Made by a program: the position numbers and the translations under genes
Shown: in pieces, positions 14,508 through 22,554 of the stretch
How positions within the stretch are numbered: the stretch's first letter is position 1
Layout: each line of letters opens with the position of its first letter
Notes under the pieces: model-generated
What the model was told of the DNA's origin: nothing
The model's database searches: none
What the model saw: the letters and a program-made list of their open reading frames with translations, nothing else
Assembly: GCA_035515475.1 (NCBI GenBank)
Contig: DATJBF010000033.1
Location: forward strand, 41,350 to 105,349
Source: DATJBF01 sp035515475
GTDB lineage: Bacteria; Verrucomicrobiota; Verrucomicrobiia; Palsa-1439
Length of the DNA: 64,000 nt
Direction of reading: 5' to 3'

Positions 14508-15926
14508 ATGAAAATGTGCGTGGGCGGCCAGTGGATTGATAAACCGAAAAGGACCGAGGTCCGGCATCCGTTCGACAACCACGTTGTGGACACGGTGCCC
14601 CGCGCCGATGCCGCGGACGTGGATGCGGCGTTGACGGCCGCCGTGCGCGGCGCGAAGCAGATGGCCAGGCTCACGGCGTGGGAGCGCTCTCAGATCCTCA
14701 AGAAGGCCGCCGAGAAACTCGAAGCGCGGTCCGAAGAATTTGCGCAGCGGATCACGCTCGAGGGGGGCAAGGTCATTACCGACGCCCGATTTGAAGTCGC
14801 CCGGTCGGTCCAGACGTTGACGCTGGCGGAGGAGGAATCGAAACGCATTCACGGGGAGACCGTGCCGCTCGACGCGACGCCCGGGGTGAAAAACGTGTTG
14901 GGGTTTACGCTGCGCGTGCCGTGTGGGGTGGTGGTCGCGATCAGCCCGTTCAATTTTCCGCTCAATCTCATGGTGCACAAGGTCGGGCCGGCCATTGCGG
15001 CGGGAAACGCGGTGGTGATGAAGCCCCCGTCGAGCACGCCGCTCTCGGCGTTGAAACTGGCCGAGCTTCTGTTGGAGTGCGGCGTGCCGCCCGATGCCAT
15101 TTCCTGTCTCACGGGGCCCGGCGGCGAACTGGGCGACGCGCTCTGTCGCGACCCGCGGGCGCGCAAGATCTCGTTCACGGGCAGCGTGCCGGTGGGCCGG
15201 CGGATCTGCGAAATGGCGGGCATCAAACGGGTCACCATGGAACTGGGCAGCAACTCGCCGATCATCGTCATGCCCGACGCGGACCTGAACAAGGTGGCCG
15301 GGGCCATTGCGGCAACGGGGTACTCGAACGCGGGCCAGGTGTGCATCTCGACACAGCGCGTGATTGCCCAGACCAAAGTGTACGACGATCTGCTGGCGGC
15401 CACCAAGTCCAAGGTCGAAGCGTTGACAACGGGCAACCCGACCGACGAAAAAACGAAAGTGGGCCCGATGATTCACGAGCAGGAAGCGATGCGGGTCGAG
15501 CAATGGGTGCAGGAAGCCGTCAAGGGCGGCAGCCGCATCGTTACCGGCGGCGCCCGCCATGGGGCGCTGTATTCCCCGACGATTGTCGCCGATGCCAAGC
15601 CCGAGATGCGTATCTCTTGCGAAGAACTGTTCGGACCCGCCGTGGCGTTTACGCGGTTTGACTCTGCGGATGAGGCACTTGCGTTGGCAAACAACAGCCA
15701 GTTTGGCTTGGCGGCGGGTGTTTTTACCGAGAGTGTGGACACGGCAATGCAATTCGCGCGCGAACTGGAAACGGGCAATATCCACATCAATTGGGGGCCC
15801 CAGTGGCGGGCTGACCTGATGCCCTACGGGGGCCTGAAAAGCAGCGGTGTAGGCAAGGAGGGCCCGCGGTATGCCGTGGAAGAAATGACCGAGCTAAAGA
15901 TGGTGGTATTTCACCTAAAATGCTGA
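14508..15926 (+). CDS. NAD(P)-dependent aldehyde dehydrogenase
   Basis: 472 residues with a strong GAGGAG ribosome site before ATG 14508. It oxidises a (semi)aldehyde to the acid. Key motifs: SPFNFPLNLMVHKVGPAIAA, the coenzyme loop FTGSVPVGRRI, the general-base Glu in TMELGSNSPIIV, the catalytic Cys in SNAGQVCISTQR, and EELFGPAVAFTRF near the end. It is short for the superfamily but complete. As third gene after an aminotransferase and a saccharopine-dehydrogenase-like protein, it probably finishes the pathway, giving succinate from GABA or 2-aminoadipate from lysine. The exact substrate cannot be read from sequence. Confidence 0.92.
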   Translation: MKMCVGGQWIDKPKRTEVRHPFDNHVVDTVPRADAADVDAALTAAVRGAKQMARLTAWERSQILKKAAEKLEARSEEFAQRITLEGGKVITDARFEVARSVQTLTLAEEESKRIHGETVPLDATPGVKNVLGFTLRVPCGVVVAISPFNFPLNLMVHKVGPAIAAGNAVVMKPPSSTPLSALKLAELLLECGVPPDAISCLTGPGGELGDALCRDPRARKISFTGSVPVGRRICEMAGIKRVTMELGSNSPIIVMPDADLNKVAGAIAATGYSNAGQVCISTQRVIAQTKVYDDLLAATKSKVEALTTGNPTDEKTKVGPMIHEQEAMRVEQWVQEAVKGGSRIVTGGARHGALYSPTIVADAKPEMRISCEELFGPAVAFTRFDSADEALALANNSQFGLAAGVFTESVDTAMQFARELETGNIHINWGPQWRADLMPYGGLKSSGVGKEGPRYAVEEMTELKMVVFHLKC

Positions 15927-15931
15927 AAGTG

Positions 15932-15961
15932 TTGACCTTTCTTACGAAACTGTGATAGAAG
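15932..15961 (+). promoter_or_regulatory. Possible promoter of the PUR-domain gene
   Basis: TTGACC at 15932-15937 and TAGAAG at 15956-15961, with an 18-base spacer, begin a few bases after the aldehyde dehydrogenase stop. A start near 15968 would give a leader of about 50 bases. Confidence 0.35.
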
Positions 15962-16019
15962 CCTGTTCAGTGTTCGGAGTGAACTGCCGCCGGGGGAGTG
16001 GCAAGGTTGGGGATATACT

Positions 16020-16277
16020 ATGCGAACTGTTGCACCGCCATGGTCGGGAGGTCCGTCAGGCGTGGACACGCAGTTACAGAATCATAGCATCAGGGTCGAG
16101 CGCAAACACTTCACGTTCGACCTGAGGGAGAATCCGCGGGGACGGTTCCTGCGGATCATTGAGGAGGTCAATGGTCGCCGCGACGCTATCATTATTCCTT
16201 TGACGGGAATTGAAGATTTCCGTGATGCGCTGAACGAAGTCATCAAGTTCAGCAAGACTCTCTCTTCGAAAGCCTGA
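16020..16277 (+). CDS. PUR-domain (Pur-alpha-like) nucleic-acid-binding protein
   Basis: 85 residues. One PUR repeat: SIRVERKHFTFDLRENPRGR, FLRIIEEVNGRRDAIIIPLT, GIEDFRDALNEVIKF. Bacterial single-repeat PUR proteins dimerise and bind single-stranded DNA or RNA; they occur in spirochaetes, Bacteroidetes and the PVC group (family knowledge). The NPRGRFLRI strand is the hallmark. About 23 residues precede the domain. The target and role here are unknown. It is convergent with the HEAT lipoprotein gene. Confidence 0.82.
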   Translation: MRTVAPPWSGGPSGVDTQLQNHSIRVERKHFTFDLRENPRGRFLRIIEEVNGRRDAIIIPLTGIEDFRDALNEVIKFSKTLSSKA

Positions 16278-16322
16278 CTCACAACAAACCCATTGCAGTT
16301 TACAGCGCGATTGCCCGCACCA

Positions 16323-16338
16323 CAGACGAAATCGTCTG
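16323..16338. terminator. Possible bidirectional hairpin between convergent genes
   Basis: CAGACGA and TCGTCTG form a perfect inverted repeat around AA, between the PUR gene and the convergent HEAT gene. No U-tract is visible, so terminator function is weakly supported. Confidence 0.3.
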
Positions 16339-16354
16339 ATGGTCGCGGCGGCAA

Positions 16355-17263
16355 TCAGGATTTGTGTTCCGCTTCGAGTTGGCGGAGTGCTTCCGCGGCC
16401 CGTTTGCGGACGCCCGGGTCGGCGTCTACCAGCAATGGGGCCAGCGCATTGCTGGCCGCCAGGTGCCCACACTCGCCCAGTGCCTCGGCCGCCCGTCCAC
16501 GAACGTCAGCGTCCTTGTTTCCCGCAGCATCGGTTAGCGGGCCAAGCGCGGCGCAATCGTGCAGCTTCGCCAGCGCGATGGCGATGCCGAAGCGTTGGGC
16601 GGCGTTTGCGGAGCCCAGCGCATGCAGAAGCACGGCATGGGTTGAGTCCGATGCCAACTCAGACAGGGCCTCAGCGGCGCTGTAGCGGACATAGCCGTCG
16701 CCATCCGACAGCAATTGAATCAGCCAACCGATGGCGCGTGGATCGCCCACTTCCCCCAGCGCCGTAGCGGCCTCGGCCCGGACGAACCAACTGTCGTCGC
16801 CCAGCAGGCGGAAAAGCGGCTTTACCGCATCCGGATTCTTGAGCTCGCCGAGCGCACGGGCGCAATACCGGCGGACAACCGGGTTGGCGTCGTCGAGCGC
16901 CCTGACCAGATCGCCAAAGTCACATTGGTTGGGTTGCTCGGCGATCAGTTTGGCTGCATTGGCCCGGACCAACTCGTCGCGATGATGCAACAGCCGGGGC
17001 AAAACGGTTGTGCCGCCGGGGATTTGCCGGAGTGCGATCATGGCCAGATCGGGACGGTCGGCCCGCAGCAACACCACCACCCGCATGCGCAGCAGCGGCA
17101 CCGAGTTGGGGTGATACCGCAGGTAGTTCTCGACGATGTCCAGGGCGGCCCGGAGCCGATTTTGGTCGATCAACGAATCGGCCTGCCTGAGCGCCGCGCG
17201 TTCCGGACTCTTCGCGCAGCCGACCAGCAGAAACAGCCCTAAAAGAAGCGCCAATCGTCTCAT
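16355..17263 (-). CDS. HEAT-repeat lipoprotein
   Basis: 302 residues. Lipoprotein signal peptide MRRLALLLGLFLLVGC with Cys at 16. A TPR-like segment follows (about 25-75, ADSLIDQNRLRAALDIVENY). Then about five to six HEAT/PBS-lyase-type repeats, for example VVRRYCARALGELKNPDAVK, WFVRAEAATALGEVGDPRAI and YVRYSAAEALSELASDSTHA. Such repeats form helical protein-binding scaffolds. As a lipoprotein it should be anchored to a membrane facing the periplasm. No enzymatic motif was found, and its neighbours give no clear function. Confidence 0.85.
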   Translation of the reverse strand: MRRLALLLGLFLLVGCAKSPERAALRQADSLIDQNRLRAALDIVENYLRYHPNSVPLLRMRVVVLLRADRPDLAMIALRQIPGGTTVLPRLLHHRDELVRANAAKLIAEQPNQCDFGDLVRALDDANPVVRRYCARALGELKNPDAVKPLFRLLGDDSWFVRAEAATALGEVGDPRAIGWLIQLLSDGDGYVRYSAAEALSELASDSTHAVLLHALGSANAAQRFGIAIALAKLHDCAALGPLTDAAGNKDADVRGRAAEALGECGHLAASNALAPLLVDADPGVRKRAAEALRQLEAEHKS

Positions 17264-17387
17264 GAGGTAAAACGCCGGGCCGCCGGATATCGCATTTGTC
17301 CGACGGCCTGCCGCAGGCCGGCATCTTTGCCTGTGCGTGTTGGCCGGTCAAGAGGGAATTGCTGACCGTGGACGCGGGCCTTCTGGG

Positions 17388-17416
17388 TTGACAGCCTTTC
17401 GGGCGATTCGTAGAGT
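17388..17416 (+). promoter_or_regulatory. Sigma-70-type promoter of the polyprenyl synthase gene
   Basis: TTGACA at 17388-17393, a 17-base spacer, and TAGAGT at 17411-17416. The ATG at 17426 is 10 bases past the -10 start-of-gap, so transcription should begin at or within a few bases of the start codon (leaderless or nearly so). Confidence 0.65.
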
Positions 17417-17425
17417 ACCAGCACC

Positions 17426-18472
17426 ATGCTGGGGTCGACATTGAGCGCAGCGGCGTCGTCAGCAGCGCATTCCGAGAGAAGCCTTGTAGATTTATTGGAG
17501 CCGATTGCGACGGAGCTGCCCCGAGTAGAGGAAGCGCTCGCCTGCCAGGTCCGAGGCTTCGACCATCGCCTTGGAGATTACATTCAGTACATTCTCGGCG
17601 GAACAGCCAAACGGCTTCGTCCCAGCCTGACGCTGTTGGCGGGAGGAGCCACCGGCCGCGTAACCGACGAGCACATTACCTTGGCGGTCATTGTCGAGTT
17701 GGTCCATGTCGCCACCCTGGTCCACGACGACGTTCTGGACGAGGCTGACCTTCGGCACCAATTGCCCACGTCCAACTCGCGCTGGGGCAACGAGATCAGT
17801 GTCTTGCTGGGGGACTGCCTCTTTGCGCATGCCCTTCGGCTGGCGGCGGGTTACCCTACCACGGAAGTTTGCCGCAAAATCAGCGAGGCCACCAACACGG
17901 TCTGTTCGGGCGAAATCCTTCAGACCCAACGGCGATTTGACCTCGGCTTGACCCTCGACCAGTACCTGGCCATCGTACATATGAAGACCGGGGCACTGTT
18001 TGGCGTCAGTTGCGAATTGGGGGCCATGTTGAACGCGGCACCTGCCGACGCTGTCAAATCTATGTACGAATTCGGCAGCAATCTCGGAATTGCATACCAA
18101 ATATACGACGATTGCCTCGACATCTTCGGACAGGAACGACAGGCTGGGAAATCATTGGGCACGGACATGAAAAAGGGGAAGCTGACGTTGCCGTTTCTAC
18201 TGCTGCTGCAGCATATGGGTTCCGACAGCCGTGAAGAACTCGGCGCGATGATGTTCCACAATGACCGGCAGGAGCAGCAACGCCTGCTCAAGCTGGTGCT
18301 CGGCAACGGAGTAATCGGTGAATCGCTCGCCACCATCGACGCGTACATCTCCCGGGCGCACGGCAATCTTGCCGGCCTGCCCGCCAATGACTACACGAAA
18401 ACCCTCGGGGCACTGACCGGCTACCTGGCGGATCAAAGCCGGCTCCTTTTGAAAGAAGCGGTGGCGCAGTAG
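17426..18472 (+). CDS. Polyprenyl diphosphate synthase
   Basis: 348 residues, all-trans polyprenyl synthase. It condenses isopentenyl diphosphate onto an allylic primer to give the long side chain of quinones. The first Asp-rich motif is DDVLDEADLRH in LVHVATLVHDDVLDEA, and the second is YDDCLDIFG. Also present: GGTAKRLRPSLTLLAGGATG and KSLGTDMKKGKLTLP. The length and FARM type match octa/hepta-prenyl synthases (IspB-like) rather than farnesyl synthase. The product would supply the respiratory quinone used by the Alternative Complex III at the right end of the window. A -35/-10 pair lies just upstream. Confidence 0.9.
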   Translation: MLGSTLSAAASSAAHSERSLVDLLEPIATELPRVEEALACQVRGFDHRLGDYIQYILGGTAKRLRPSLTLLAGGATGRVTDEHITLAVIVELVHVATLVHDDVLDEADLRHQLPTSNSRWGNEISVLLGDCLFAHALRLAAGYPTTEVCRKISEATNTVCSGEILQTQRRFDLGLTLDQYLAIVHMKTGALFGVSCELGAMLNAAPADAVKSMYEFGSNLGIAYQIYDDCLDIFGQERQAGKSLGTDMKKGKLTLPFLLLLQHMGSDSREELGAMMFHNDRQEQQRLLKLVLGNGVIGESLATIDAYISRAHGNLAGLPANDYTKTLGALTGYLADQSRLLLKEAVAQ

Positions 18473-18513
18473 TTCCACCGTCGTTCGCGGGCACGCCGGA
18501 TGCAGGCAAAAAT

Positions 18514-19194
18514 ATGATTGCCATGAAGGTCACGGGAAAATTCAAGCTGGGCGGTGGAACACGGCGCGAGCCGGCTGCCAAGCCCCCGGTCGCCCCGCTG
18601 TCCAGCGAGCATCAGGTTGACCTGCAACTGGAAGACGACGAGACGCTCGTGGCGCGAACCCAGAAGGGCGATTCCGCTGCCTTCGACGTGCTTGTCGGAC
18701 GCTACAAGGAACGGTTGTATGCGACGGTCTATCACATGACCGCCAACCACGAGGACGCCAACGATCTGGTGCAGGACACCTTCATCAAGGCGTTCAAGAG
18801 CATCGAGAGCTTCCGTGGGCACTCCAGTTTCTACACCTGGATCTACCGAATTGCGGTCAACCGCACGATCAACTTCCTCAAACGCCGTAAAAACCGTAAC
18901 CAGTACAGCCTCGATGACTTGGAGAGCTCCATCCAGACCGATCCGGACCTGGTGGAAATGATGTCCCACGTAACCCCCCGCCGCGAGGCCGGGCTGACGG
19001 AACTCCAGGAAAAATTGAACGAAGCCCTCCAAAAACTGTCTGAATCCCATAGGGCGGTTGTGACGATGCATGACATCCAGGGAATGACCCACGCGGACAT
19101 CGCGAAGGTTCTGAAGTGTTCGGAAGGCACGGTGCGCTCGCGCCTGTTCTACGCGCGGCAACAGTTGCAGGGGTTGCTCAGCGATTACCTTTGA
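18514..19194 (+). CDS. ECF-type sigma-70 family RNA polymerase sigma factor
   Basis: 226 residues. Sigma region 2: AFDVLVGRYKERLYATVYHM, then DANDLVQDTFIKAFKSIESF and SSFYTWIYRIAVNRTINFLK. Region 4: ESHRAVVTMHDIQGMTHADI and AKVLKCSEGTVRSRLFYARQ. A 45-residue basic, Pro-rich N-terminal extension precedes region 2. The anti-sigma gene begins 14 bases after its stop and an HtrA-like gene follows, giving the classic RpoE-RseA-DegP-type layout for envelope stress. RpoE/SigW-like function is inferred from that layout. Confidence 0.9.
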   Translation: MIAMKVTGKFKLGGGTRREPAAKPPVAPLSSEHQVDLQLEDDETLVARTQKGDSAAFDVLVGRYKERLYATVYHMTANHEDANDLVQDTFIKAFKSIESFRGHSSFYTWIYRIAVNRTINFLKRRKNRNQYSLDDLESSIQTDPDLVEMMSHVTPRREAGLTELQEKLNEALQKLSESHRAVVTMHDIQGMTHADIAKVLKCSEGTVRSRLFYARQQLQGLLSDYL

Positions 19195-19208
19195 TCCCGA
19201 AGCATCAT

Positions 19209-19856
19209 ATGGACTGCAAGAAGGCACAACGGTCGTTCGACGATCTCTCGCGAGAGCGGCTGGCACCTGAGCTGGCCGCCGAGGTGCGTCAACACCTGGC
19301 GGACTGCACCGACTGCCGCGTGCTGGAACAACGCGCCGCGCGCTTGCAGCGGCTGTTGGCGCTCAAACGTTACGAGCAACCTGCACCTCAGTATTTCGAT
19401 AATTTCCTGACGGAGTTTCACCGACGATTATTGGCAGAAACACAGCCGCGGATAGGATGGTCGCAACGAGTCTATGACCTTTTGTCGACCCGGCAAACGC
19501 TGGTGTGGCGTTACGGTTTTGCCGGGGCGATGGGCATCGTCCTCGCCGTGGGTCTGATGTGGATGGGTCTGAGTGAGATGACTGACTCGGGTACCGGCGA
19601 TCAGGTGGCCGCGGTCAATCCACCGTTGACTGTGACATCGGCCGCCGAGTCCGCCCCGCAGTCGGCCCCGTTGGCGACCGCGCTGCAGCTCGCCGGCACG
19701 TTGCATGTTGCTCCGGTGGATTATGAGGCTGCGCCGACGGAGAACGTGATCGTGCCTTCCCTCGCGATGCACACGGAGTCCGACGCTCCTCAGTACGTGC
19801 TCGATCGAATCTCAGTGACCCCTGCCAGTTATGAAGTTGCCCGGGTCTATTTCTAG
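19209..19856 (+). CDS. Zinc-finger anti-sigma factor, membrane-anchored
   Basis: 215 residues. The head MDCKKAQRSFDDLSRERLAP leads into the HxxxCxxC zinc anti-sigma motif, HLADCTDC. One membrane helix is at about residues 98-120 (YGFAGAMGIVLAVGLMWMGL), followed by a Pro/Ala-rich outside tail of about 95 residues. The cytoplasmic N-terminus would hold the sigma factor encoded just upstream. The tail is where a sensor protease would act. Its end overlaps the HtrA-like start by 26 bases. An upstream open frame lies inside the sigma gene and is not a credible start. Confidence 0.85.
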   Translation: MDCKKAQRSFDDLSRERLAPELAAEVRQHLADCTDCRVLEQRAARLQRLLALKRYEQPAPQYFDNFLTEFHRRLLAETQPRIGWSQRVYDLLSTRQTLVWRYGFAGAMGIVLAVGLMWMGLSEMTDSGTGDQVAAVNPPLTVTSAAESAPQSAPLATALQLAGTLHVAPVDYEAAPTENVIVPSLAMHTESDAPQYVLDRISVTPASYEVARVYF

Positions 19857-20940
19857 GCGGCGCGTTGCGGTCGCCGTCGCGTTCCTCCTTGCCACCACCA
19901 CCGCAGCGGTCTTCGCCGCGGGCTTGCTGGAAACCCTCGACCAGGAAGTCTCGGCCATCTACGAGAAATCCAAGGACGCCATCGTCAAGGTCCACGCCGA
20001 GATCCAGTTTCGGGTCGGCAATCTCTCCTTTGTCCCGCTCCACCGCATCGGCACGGGCTTCTTCGTGGACAAGGACGGCCATCTCCTGACCTCCGCCACC
20101 GTGGTCGACGGCGCCGAGCGTTGCTGGATTGACTGGCGCGGTCAGAGAATCGGCGCGCGCATCATCGGACGCGACCTGCAGACCAACCTCGCCCTCCTCA
20201 AGATCAACCCCGGTACCAATGTGGCGACGCCGTTTCTGCCCCAGGGCAATTCCGACGACCTGCACGCCGGCTCCATGGTGATCGCCATCGGGTTCCCCTA
20301 TGACATGTCCAGCGCGCCCGTCATGGGCTTTATCGGCGGATTGGACATCCAGCGCGGTGGCCGCGTTTTTGCCACGAGCCATATTCGGGCGGCCTGTCGA
20401 CTCAGTCCCGGGCAGAGCGGCGGACCGTTGTTAAACGCCCGCGGCGAAGTCATCGGCATCGCCGTGGCCGCGCACATGGAGGACCAGTGTTACGCCCTGC
20501 CGATCAACGCGGCCCGCAAGGTCTATACCGACATCCTGCAGTACGGTCGACCGCAATACGCGTGGGTCGGTTTGGGGATTACGGAACGGCACCGGGTCTC
20601 ACCGGAAACGGGTGAGGAAGATTCCCGCGTGTTGGTCCAACAGGTTTATTCCAACGCGCCGGCGGCTCACGCGGGCTTTTGTGAAGGCGACGTCCTGGTG
20701 CGCGTGGGCACGAACGAGGTCCGCAGCTCCGCCGACGTGTTGAACACGATGTTCTATTGCCACGCCGGCGACAAGATGGAGTTTACGGTTCTTCGAGACG
20801 GTCAGGAGCACAAGATCGCCCTGGTGGCTGGTACCCGGCCCCCCGAGGAACTGGCTGTCGCGCGCCCCTTGTCCTCCCCCGAACTGCCCCAACGGCAGCC
20901 CCCGGGGCTCACGATCGTGCCCGCCGTGCACGAGCCCTAG
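19831..20940 (+). CDS. HtrA/Deg-like S1C protein with PDZ domain, catalytic triad incomplete
   Basis: 369 residues. Signal peptide (about 1-29), trypsin-like domain (about 50-225), PDZ domain (about 245-330, SRVLVQQVYSNAPAAHAGFC). The site where HtrA carries the catalytic His reads LLTSATVVDG, with Thr at the His position. The Asp site reads TNLALLKI, with Asn for Asp. The Ser site is intact: SPGQSGGPLLN. Two of three triad residues are therefore absent, which suggests a non-proteolytic chaperone, scaffold or sensor. It overlaps the anti-sigma gene and so belongs to the same stress-response operon. I checked both codons (acc and aac) directly. A compensating residue elsewhere cannot be excluded. 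Confidence 0.85.
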   Translation: MKLPGSISRRRVAVAVAFLLATTTAAVFAAGLLETLDQEVSAIYEKSKDAIVKVHAEIQFRVGNLSFVPLHRIGTGFFVDKDGHLLTSATVVDGAERCWIDWRGQRIGARIIGRDLQTNLALLKINPGTNVATPFLPQGNSDDLHAGSMVIAIGFPYDMSSAPVMGFIGGLDIQRGGRVFATSHIRAACRLSPGQSGGPLLNARGEVIGIAVAAHMEDQCYALPINAARKVYTDILQYGRPQYAWVGLGITERHRVSPETGEEDSRVLVQQVYSNAPAAHAGFCEGDVLVRVGTNEVRSSADVLNTMFYCHAGDKMEFTVLRDGQEHKIALVAGTRPPEELAVARPLSSPELPQRQPPGLTIVPAVHEP

Positions 20941-20960
20941 ACTCGCGCCGGTGGCATCGG

Positions 20961-21917
20961 TCACTTCTTGCCGAGCTTCGCGCGCACTTCGTCCAGTTTG
21001 CCGGCCGAGCCCAGCGCATCGTTCTTGTGCGCGATCATCTTGGCGTACTCGTCGATGTAAATCTTGCCGGGATCGCGCAGGTCGAACTTCTCGGGATGAT
21101 CCCGGAAAAACTCGCGGTGGACGCGCGTCCACACCAGGCGGCCGTCGGTGTCGATGTTGACCTTGCAGACGCCCTTCTTCGCCGCCGGCAGGAAATCCTC
21201 CTCGGGAACCCCGCTGGTGTCCGGCATGTTGCCGCCCGCCTTGTTGATGCGGTCCACTTCGTCTTTCGGCACGCTGGAGCTTCCGTGCATGACCATGGGG
21301 AAACCCGGCAGCAGCTTCTGGATCGCTTCGATGACTTCGAAATGGAGACCCAGTTTCTTGCCCGGCTCGGCCTTGAACTTGTACGCGCCGTGGCTGGTGC
21401 CGATGGCGACCGCCAGGGAATCGCACTTCGTCAGCCCCACAAATTTCTTCGCCTCCTCCGGGTCAGTGAGACACACGTGGCCGACGATGTCTTCCTCGAC
21501 GCCACCGAGCATCCCGAGTTCCGCCTCGACCGACACGCCCCGCGCATGCGCCCTGTCGACGACGCGCTTGGTGATCTCGGCGTTCTTCTCGAAGGGCTCG
21601 TGGCTGGCATCAATCATCACCGCGCTGTAGAACCCCGAGTCGATACAATCATAGCAGGTCTGTTCGTCGCCGTGATCGAGGTGCACGGCAAAGATCGCCT
21701 CGGGAAACACCTGTTCGGACGTGCGGATCATCGCTTCGAGATAGCGTTTGTCGGTGTACTTGCGCGCGCCCCGGCTGAGCTGGATGATGAACGGCGCCTT
21801 GCTCTGCACGTTGCCTTTGAACAGGCCGACGCATTGCTCCAAATTGTTGATGTTGTATGCCCCGATGGCGTACCTGCCATAGGCAATCTTGAACAACTGC
21901 GCAGTGGTAACAATCAT
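20961..21917 (-). CDS. fba: Class II fructose-bisphosphate aldolase
   Basis: 318 residues, metal-dependent aldolase that splits fructose-1,6-bisphosphate into two triose phosphates (or the reverse). Zinc ligands lie in AVHLDHGDEQTCYDCIDSG, in GTSHGAYKF and in FPMVMHGSSSVP; the NIDTDGR end binds phosphate. ATG 21917 is chosen over 21983 because it has an AGGAG site and because the only good promoter would start transcription too close to 21983. The long spacer after the HGSSSVP block is typical of the class IIB-like form. Convergent with the HtrA-like gene. Confidence 0.92.
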   Translation of the reverse strand: MIVTTAQLFKIAYGRYAIGAYNINNLEQCVGLFKGNVQSKAPFIIQLSRGARKYTDKRYLEAMIRTSEQVFPEAIFAVHLDHGDEQTCYDCIDSGFYSAVMIDASHEPFEKNAEITKRVVDRAHARGVSVEAELGMLGGVEEDIVGHVCLTDPEEAKKFVGLTKCDSLAVAIGTSHGAYKFKAEPGKKLGLHFEVIEAIQKLLPGFPMVMHGSSSVPKDEVDRINKAGGNMPDTSGVPEEDFLPAAKKGVCKVNIDTDGRLVWTRVHREFFRDHPEKFDLRDPGKIYIDEYAKMIAHKNDALGSAGKLDEVRAKLGKK

Positions 21918-21986
21918 TTCGAATTCTCCTGATGACAACCGGACCCGATCCACCGGGTCGAGGTGAAACCAACGCCTTGTCATTAG

Positions 21987-22015
21987 ACACTAATGGAGGC
22001 GCCTGATTGCGTCAA
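21987..22015 (-). promoter_or_regulatory. Sigma-70-type promoter of fba
   Basis: On the minus strand, TTGACG (22015-22010), a 17-base spacer and TAGTGT (21992-21987). The start site near 21979 leaves a leader of about 60 bases to the AGGAG-preceded ATG at 21917. Confidence 0.55.
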
Positions 22016-22064
22016 ACCAAGATTTTGGAACGACGCGCCGGTGCTATGGCTCGGACAGTTTCCA

Positions 22065-22343
22065 TCAACTACCCCGAAGCGTTTTGATTAACTGGTCGTA
22101 CCCATCATGTGGGCCGATCCAGAACCAGATGAGGGTGTCACCTTCTCGCACGCCGACGGCGCCCCCACCGAGACCAATCCTCACCGAATAGATGGGAAGT
22201 TTGCCGTGTATCCTCTTGAAACGGAGACTCGGATGCTGCGGATTCTGCGACCAAAGGTTGTATGCTCGCCGGGCTTGCGCTTGAACGGGCGGCGGGAGGT
22301 CTCGGAACAGCCGCCGAAACGCGCTAGTCGTGCGAGAGGTCAA
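22065..22343 (-). CDS. ParE/RelE-type toxin
   Basis: 92 residues if it starts at TTG 22343, inside the end of the antitoxin gene (about 20-base overlap). Sequence TSAFRRLFRDLPPPVQAQAR is followed by LWSQNPQHPSLRFKRIHGKL, YSVRIGLGGGAVGVREGDTL and IWFWIGPHDGYDQLI, the beta-strand pattern of RelE/ParE-superfamily proteins. Members cut mRNA on the ribosome or poison gyrase; which one applies here is not clear. A longer frame to 22418 exists but is the shadow of the antitoxin gene. Confidence 0.72.
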   Translation of the reverse strand: MTSRTTSAFRRLFRDLPPPVQAQARRAYNLWSQNPQHPSLRFKRIHGKLPIYSVRIGLGGGAVGVREGDTLIWFWIGPHDGYDQLIKTLRGS

Positions 22344-22554
22344 GGCTTTCGTCCAGAGACTTCGTCTTGCCCGCCTTAAACTCGCCGCTGGCTTCGCGCG
22401 CCAGCTTCGCCAGTTCATCTTGAGAGTCAGCGAATTGCTTCTTCCATTTCTTTTCCGAAGATAGCTCCTCCAAGAGCAACGCCGCCAGTGCGTCCTGTTC
22501 TTTCTCTGGCAACTTGCTGGCCTCGGCCATCGCCTTTTCCATGAGCTTCGTCAC
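22324..22554 (-). CDS. Antitoxin partner of the ParE/RelE-type toxin
   Basis: 76 residues, GTG start at 22554 (ATG 22542 is an alternative). Mostly helical and charged: MEKAMAEASKLPEKEQDALA, ALLLEELSSEKKWKKQFADS, ending KSLDESLDLSHD. The pattern (short helix, LPEKEQDALA, LLEEL, then a W-K-K-Q-F/S-x-D-x-L/A segment) is common in antitoxins encoded directly upstream of RelE/ParE-like toxins. No clear DNA-binding domain is visible. The overlap with the toxin supports coupled translation. Confidence 0.7.
   Translation of the reverse strand: MTKLMEKAMAEASKLPEKEQDALAALLLEELSSEKKWKKQFADSQDELAKLAREASGEFKAGKTKSLDESLDLSHD

Noticed and set aside
13197..15785. Very long minus-strand open frame opposite the saccharopine dehydrogenase-like and aldehyde dehydrogenase genes
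   Set aside because: It is the antisense of two well-supported genes; composition is Arg/His-rich without any family motif, as expected from high third-position GC.
16014..16019. TATACT directly before the PUR gene ATG as a -10 box
   Set aside because: A start site would then fall inside the coding sequence; the TTGACC-18-TAGAAG pair further upstream is more sensible.
20757..21932. Plus-strand frame opposite fba
   Set aside because: Antisense of a clear aldolase; no motifs of its own.
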